Below, one piece after another: positions 33,419 through 36,169 of a stretch of DNA of 36,169 nt. Made by a program: the position numbers and the translations under genes. Below the pieces are notes generated by a model. That model was not told the origin of the DNA. It made no database searches and saw only the letters and a list, made by a program, of their open reading frames with translations. Source of the stretch: Ichthyobacteriaceae bacterium (GTDB lineage Bacteria; Bacteroidota; Bacteroidia; Flavobacteriales; JADGDT01); the NCBI GenBank assembly GCA_016744755.1, contig JADGDT010000023.1, positions 1 to 36,169 on the forward strand, written 5' to 3'. The stretch's first letter is position 1; each line of letters opens with the position of its first letter.

Positions 33419-34465
33419 CTACAAGCCAAATCTATATTGGAGACCAGTCATAAAAAATGTTTGCTCGGCAGAATATCCAATTTCGGCTCTATACATCCAG
33501 CTAGGAGAAATTTCCCAGTTTAAACCTATTTGAGTACTCCAAGCATTAATAAGTTCCTTTTTTATACTATAGCTAACTGTGCTTGGAGGCGAATTTTCTA
33601 TTTTGCTTGAAACCTCATTTAAAAGTACATTTCTAGTTCTTAGAGTTACTTTTGATGGATCTTCAGCACTGTAAGGATAATTAGGGTCTGCTATTTTATC
33701 TTCATTTATTGTAATTCTAGTATCTATACCTGTAACAATACCATCTTTTAATTCAGGAAAGTACTCATCTAACATAACGTTACCATTATTTGCTTCGTGC
33801 CCTACAAAGTTCCTATACATTGCTCCAATATATACTGCCAATGCCATACCATTATCAAACTCAGCTCTTCTCCCTATTCTAGCCGATGCTACTACAAACT
33901 TAACATTGTCTTCTAAGATATTAGAACTAGAACTGGTGTAGTTTGCATCTACACTAACAAAATAATTGTTCCATCCATATACAAATGTAGAGCCTATACC
34001 TAATGTTTTAGACCTAAAAGGAACAGGGTCTAAGTTGATTAATCCGGTATTAAATGGATTCATAGATACTTCTGTAGAACCATTGCTTTCGTTATATATT
34101 CCATAGAAATTTAAGAAAGGGAGTATCCAAACATCTGCTCTTAAATTTATACCAGAAGTAATAGCTATTATAGGTTGAAATCCTAATTCTTCAAGCCCAA
34201 TTGCTTCAATTGGTCTGTCGTTTAAGTTCATTGAAAAACCTGTCATTTCTAGTTCCATACGGTTATATACATAATTTGCATTTAAACCAAATGGTAATTG
34301 AAACTTAATATTTTTATCTGTTAGTTTTTGCCCCCAAATAGGTAAAACATAAGGGTAATCTTTATTTACAGATGTTGAGTCAGATTTAGGAAATTGTATT
34401 CCACTTTGAGCAAATGAACCTATATAAAAAGATGATAGTAGCAAAGTGAGTATAATTTTATTCAT
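33419..34465 (-). CDS. Outer-membrane β-barrel-like protein
   Basis: 348 residues with a signal peptide (MNKIILTLLLSSFYIGSFAQ, cleavage after the AQ-like site near residue 20). The mature chain has alternating hydrophobic/polar strands (RTLGIGSTFVYGW-type, VDANYTSSSSNILEDN, RIGRRAEFDNGMALAVYIGA). It ends in a C-terminal Tyr-Arg-Phe-Gly-Leu, a typical barrel end with an aromatic near the terminus (QYRFGL). It overlaps the end of the XRE regulator gene by 8 nt and is thus translationally coupled to it. The substrate or role is unknown. Confidence 0.75.
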   Translation of the reverse strand: MNKIILTLLLSSFYIGSFAQSGIQFPKSDSTSVNKDYPYVLPIWGQKLTDKNIKFQLPFGLNANYVYNRMELEMTGFSMNLNDRPIEAIGLEELGFQPIIAITSGINLRADVWILPFLNFYGIYNESNGSTEVSMNPFNTGLINLDPVPFRSKTLGIGSTFVYGWNNYFVSVDANYTSSSSNILEDNVKFVVASARIGRRAEFDNGMALAVYIGAMYRNFVGHEANNGNVMLDEYFPELKDGIVTGIDTRITINEDKIADPNYPYSAEDPSKVTLRTRNVLLNEVSSKIENSPPSTVSYSIKKELINAWSTQIGLNWEISPSWMYRAEIGYSAEQTFFMTGLQYRFGL

Positions 34466-35186
34466 ATGTTTTTTTTAATGGACGGATAAAGTGATTGATT
34501 GTTTTTTTAATGACTGCATTTATTTTATAAAATGCAATTACATCTTTTTTATTTATGATGATAGGCTGAAAATTAAGATTTACAGCATTAAGAATAACCT
34601 TATTATCTTTTATGATAACCTTTCGCAAATATATTGATTCTTTAGTAACTACTATATATGTGTAGTTATTAAAAATATTGTCAATATTTATTAATTCGGC
34701 AAATACAGTATCAGTCATAGCAATGCCTTCGTTATTTATACCCATAGCATTGTCGTTGTGTTCAAATGCAATTGAGGTTTCTGATTCTATATTAGGAGGT
34801 AGTTCAATTGTTTTTCCCTTCCATTTGTTAGATTCAACAAGGTGCTTTATAAAATTATGACTTGTATTATTGTTAATATAAATTATTTGCTTGCTTTCAA
34901 CAACCTCTTTTTTTATTAGATTGTTATCTATACCAGTTACCATCTTGCTATCTGTAAGTTTAAAACCACTAATTTCATTAACCGATAATTCTTTTTTTAG
35001 TAATAAACTTAAATCAATACTAAAATAACTAGCAATTTCAATTATTTTATCAATTTTCGGTTCTGCTCTTTCCTCTTCGTATGAGCCTACTGATGCTCTA
35101 GAGATATTGAATAACTCAGCAAAATTACTCTGATTGAGTTTTTTTACTGATCTTATTTTTTTTATGTTTTTCCCAATTAAAGACAT
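34458..35186 (-). CDS. XRE-family regulator with serine-less S24-like C-terminal domain
   Basis: 242 residues. Residues about 5-60 form an HTH_3/XRE domain (IRSVKKLNQSNFAELFNISR, then ASVGSYEEERAEPKI). The C-terminal part (about 130-235, IAFEHNDNAMGINNEGIAMT, YTYIVVTKESIYLRKVIIKD, NAVNLNFQPIIINKKDVIAF) aligns by eye with the LexA/S24 peptidase-like fold. The nucleophile Ser of the usual GDSM motif is Ala here (DNAM), so self-cleavage is unlikely and the domain may serve dimerisation or ligand sensing. It is divergent from the small membrane protein/YjfI/PspA operon, and two copies of TTACTAAAAATA lie just upstream of its start, overlapping the opposite promoter. Confidence 0.85.
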   Translation of the reverse strand: MSLIGKNIKKIRSVKKLNQSNFAELFNISRASVGSYEEERAEPKIDKIIEIASYFSIDLSLLLKKELSVNEISGFKLTDSKMVTGIDNNLIKKEVVESKQIIYINNNTSHNFIKHLVESNKWKGKTIELPPNIESETSIAFEHNDNAMGINNEGIAMTDTVFAELINIDNIFNNYTYIVVTKESIYLRKVIIKDNKVILNAVNLNFQPIIINKKDVIAFYKINAVIKKTINHFIRPLKKTYE

Positions 35187-35187
35187 T

Positions 35188-35230
35188 TTACTAAAAATAT
35201 TTGCATTACTAAAAATAATAGTTATCTTTG
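35188..35230 (+). promoter_or_regulatory. Promoter with direct-repeat operator (psp-like operon, XRE autoregulation)
   Basis: TTTG (35200-35203), 19-nt spacer, TATCTTTG (35223-35230): a close match to the Bacteroidota -33/-7 promoter. The 12-nt sequence TTACTAAAAATA occurs twice (35188-35199 and 35206-35217, 18 nt apart, about two turns), flanking and following the -33 element. An inverted TTTAGTAA lies at 35270-35277. A repressor bound here would control both divergent transcripts. Confidence 0.7.
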
Positions 35231-35297
35231 TTCCTGTATTTAGCTAAAATATAAAATTATTCTTGAAAGTTTAGTAATATATGTTTTTTAATTAATC

Positions 35298-35507
35298 ATG
35301 GATAAAATAATTCAGATAGTACAATATGTAATAGCTATATTTTTAGCATTATTTATTTTAATAAATTTTGGATTGGTAGGAGTATTAGTTTTCGGTGGAC
35401 TAAGTTTTATACTCGGAACCACAATTATTATGCTTGGAGTGATATTATCTTACATGATGTTTACATTTATTAGAAATGTGATAATCAAAAGTATTAATGA
35501 ATTATAA
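35298..35507 (+). CDS. Small two-TM membrane protein
   Basis: 69 residues, nearly all hydrophobic, with two predicted transmembrane helices (about 8-32 and 35-60) and a Gly-rich turn (GLVGVLVFGGLSF). It is the first gene after the divergent promoter, 46 nt before the YjfI-like gene start, and thus probably belongs to the psp-like operon. PspB/C-like membrane partners are small too, but no sequence similarity is visible. Confidence 0.65.
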   Translation: MDKIIQIVQYVIAIFLALFILINFGLVGVLVFGGLSFILGTTIIMLGVILSYMMFTFIRNVIIKSINEL

Positions 35508-35552
35508 TTGTTACTATATTTGGTCTAGAAATTAAAACTAAAATTGAAAATA

Positions 35553-35951
35553 ATGGAAAATACAAATTTTATTAAAGTAGGTGAATATTTATTAGACCTA
35601 GGTTTTGCAATTGTAAATCAAGATGCCGAAGCAGAAGTATATATTGTACAGAAAGAAGAAGACGGAATTGTAAACCTTTTTATTGGTGTAGCCGACCCAA
35701 TAATTATTATTGAGCAATATCTTTTTTCGTTAGATGCTGATTCTCCAGAGGTCTTCAAAAATCTTTTAATGAAAAATAGAGATATTATTCACGGAGCATT
35801 TTCTTTGGATGAAGAAGGCAATAAAGTTATTTTCAGAGATACACTACAAGTAGAAAATCTTGATTTAAATGAGCTAGAAGGTACACTTAATTCTCTTAGC
35901 CTTTTGCTAAACGAGTATTCAGATGAATTGATAGCGTTTTCAAAGAAGTAG
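35553..35951 (+). CDS. YjfI/DUF2170-like protein
   Basis: 132 residues (start at MENTNF, 35553; the track starts three codons earlier). It is soluble and acidic. The C-terminal part HGAFSLDEEGNKVIFRDTLQ, then VENLDLNELEGTLNSLSLLL, matches the DUF2170 pattern of E. coli YjfI, whose gene is adjacent to the PspA/IM30 gene yjfJ. Here too a PspA-like gene follows 168 nt downstream, so context supports the call. It may bind the PspA-like partner. Confidence is moderate because recognition is by pattern only. Confidence 0.7.
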   Translation: MENTNFIKVGEYLLDLGFAIVNQDAEAEVYIVQKEEDGIVNLFIGVADPIIIIEQYLFSLDADSPEVFKNLLMKNRDIIHGAFSLDEEGNKVIFRDTLQVENLDLNELEGTLNSLSLLLNEYSDELIAFSKK

Positions 35952-36021
35952 AAAAGAGTTCGAAGCTAAAAGGTGAAGGCTAAAAGTTAAAAGATTCTAA
36001 CTCACTTAAACACAATGCCTT

Positions 36022-36109
36022 CAATTAAACAATTAAACAATTAAACAATTACACAGTTCAACAGTTACACAGTTCAACAGTTATACAATTAAACAGTTCA
36101 ACAATAAAA
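36022..36109. repeat. Octanucleotide tandem array (CARTTMAA)11
   Basis: Eleven 8-nt units of CAATTAAA, CAATTACA, CAGTTCAA, CAGTTACA and CAGTTATA type, the last being CAATAAAA. It ends 10 nt before the ATG of the PspA-like gene, so it forms its leader. The same family appears in reverse upstream of tadA (2331-2363). Confidence 0.8.
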
Positions 36110-36119
36110 TTAAAAAGAG

Positions 36120-36169
36120 ATGAATTTATTTAAGCGCATATTTAACGTAGGTAAAGCAGAAGCACATTC
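36120..36169 (+). CDS. PspA/IM30-family protein, N-terminus only
   Basis: ATG at 36120, translating as MNLFKRIFNVGKAEAH before the window ends. The amphipathic LFKRIFNVGKA start resembles the membrane-binding helix of PspA/YjfJ proteins. Its position after a YjfI-like gene, as in E. coli yjfIJ, supports this, but only 16 residues are visible. Confidence 0.6.
   Translation, partial: MNLFKRIFNVGKAEAH

Overview
The window is AT-rich, with small intergenic hairpins and TAnnTTTG-type -7 boxes. Its family content is that of the phylum Bacteroidota: DUF3822 next to rsmD, DUF4290 overlapping murA, and SufB/SufC in Bacteroidota order. It looks most like Flavobacteriales. This is an inference from gene families; there is no rRNA in the window to confirm it.

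Layout. (1) 0-2.1 kb: the start of a suf Fe-S assembly operon on the minus strand (sufB, then sufC cut by the window edge). (2) 2.3-4.9 kb: tadA surrounded by simple and composite tandem repeats, then a LysE-type exporter and a PlsC-like acyltransferase. (3) 4.9-9.7 kb: housekeeping genes (RecD-like helicase, a conserved membrane-anchored protein, DUF3822, rsmD, a CNNM/CBS protein). (4) 10.2-15.2 kb: a minus-strand glycan cluster resembling pglA-C-D-E (glycosyltransferase, phosphoglycosyl transferase, acetyltransferase, aminotransferase). It is interrupted by a toxin-antitoxin pair, by decayed DUF559 and four-helix-bundle (23S IVP-type) genes, and by a palindromic repeat inserted in frame inside the glycosyltransferase. 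(5) 15.3-18.6 kb: three orphan minus-strand genes (a frameshifted unknown, a GH53 galactanase lipoprotein and an unknown membrane protein). Each almost fills a segment bounded by short inverted repeats, and the segments are separated by long palindromic spacers. This is a gene-cassette-like array and the most unusual part of the window. (6) 18.9-26.0 kb: mtaB, DUF4290-murA (with the active-site Cys replaced by Asp), a solute-binding lipoprotein, a small lipoprotein, a second acyltransferase and a PH-like membrane protein. (7) 26.1-31.9 kb: class Ia ribonucleotide reductase nrdA-nrdB behind a cobalamin riboswitch, then proline-catabolic pruA. A 32-nt terminator hairpin occurs identically behind nrdB and behind pruA. 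(8) 32.4-36.2 kb: an AraC regulator, an XRE regulator with a serine-less S24-like domain overlapping an outer-membrane-protein gene, and divergently a small membrane protein, a YjfI-like protein and the start of a PspA/IM30 gene.

How the genes work together. The pgl-like set would make and transfer an acetamido-amino-sugar (bacillosamine-like) glycan, but the PglF-type dehydratase is not in the window. The riboswitch suggests that the B12-independent reductase is shut off when cobalamin is present, which implies a B12-dependent reductase elsewhere. The XRE/YjfI/PspA block looks like an envelope-stress module with a promoter embedded in a repeated operator.
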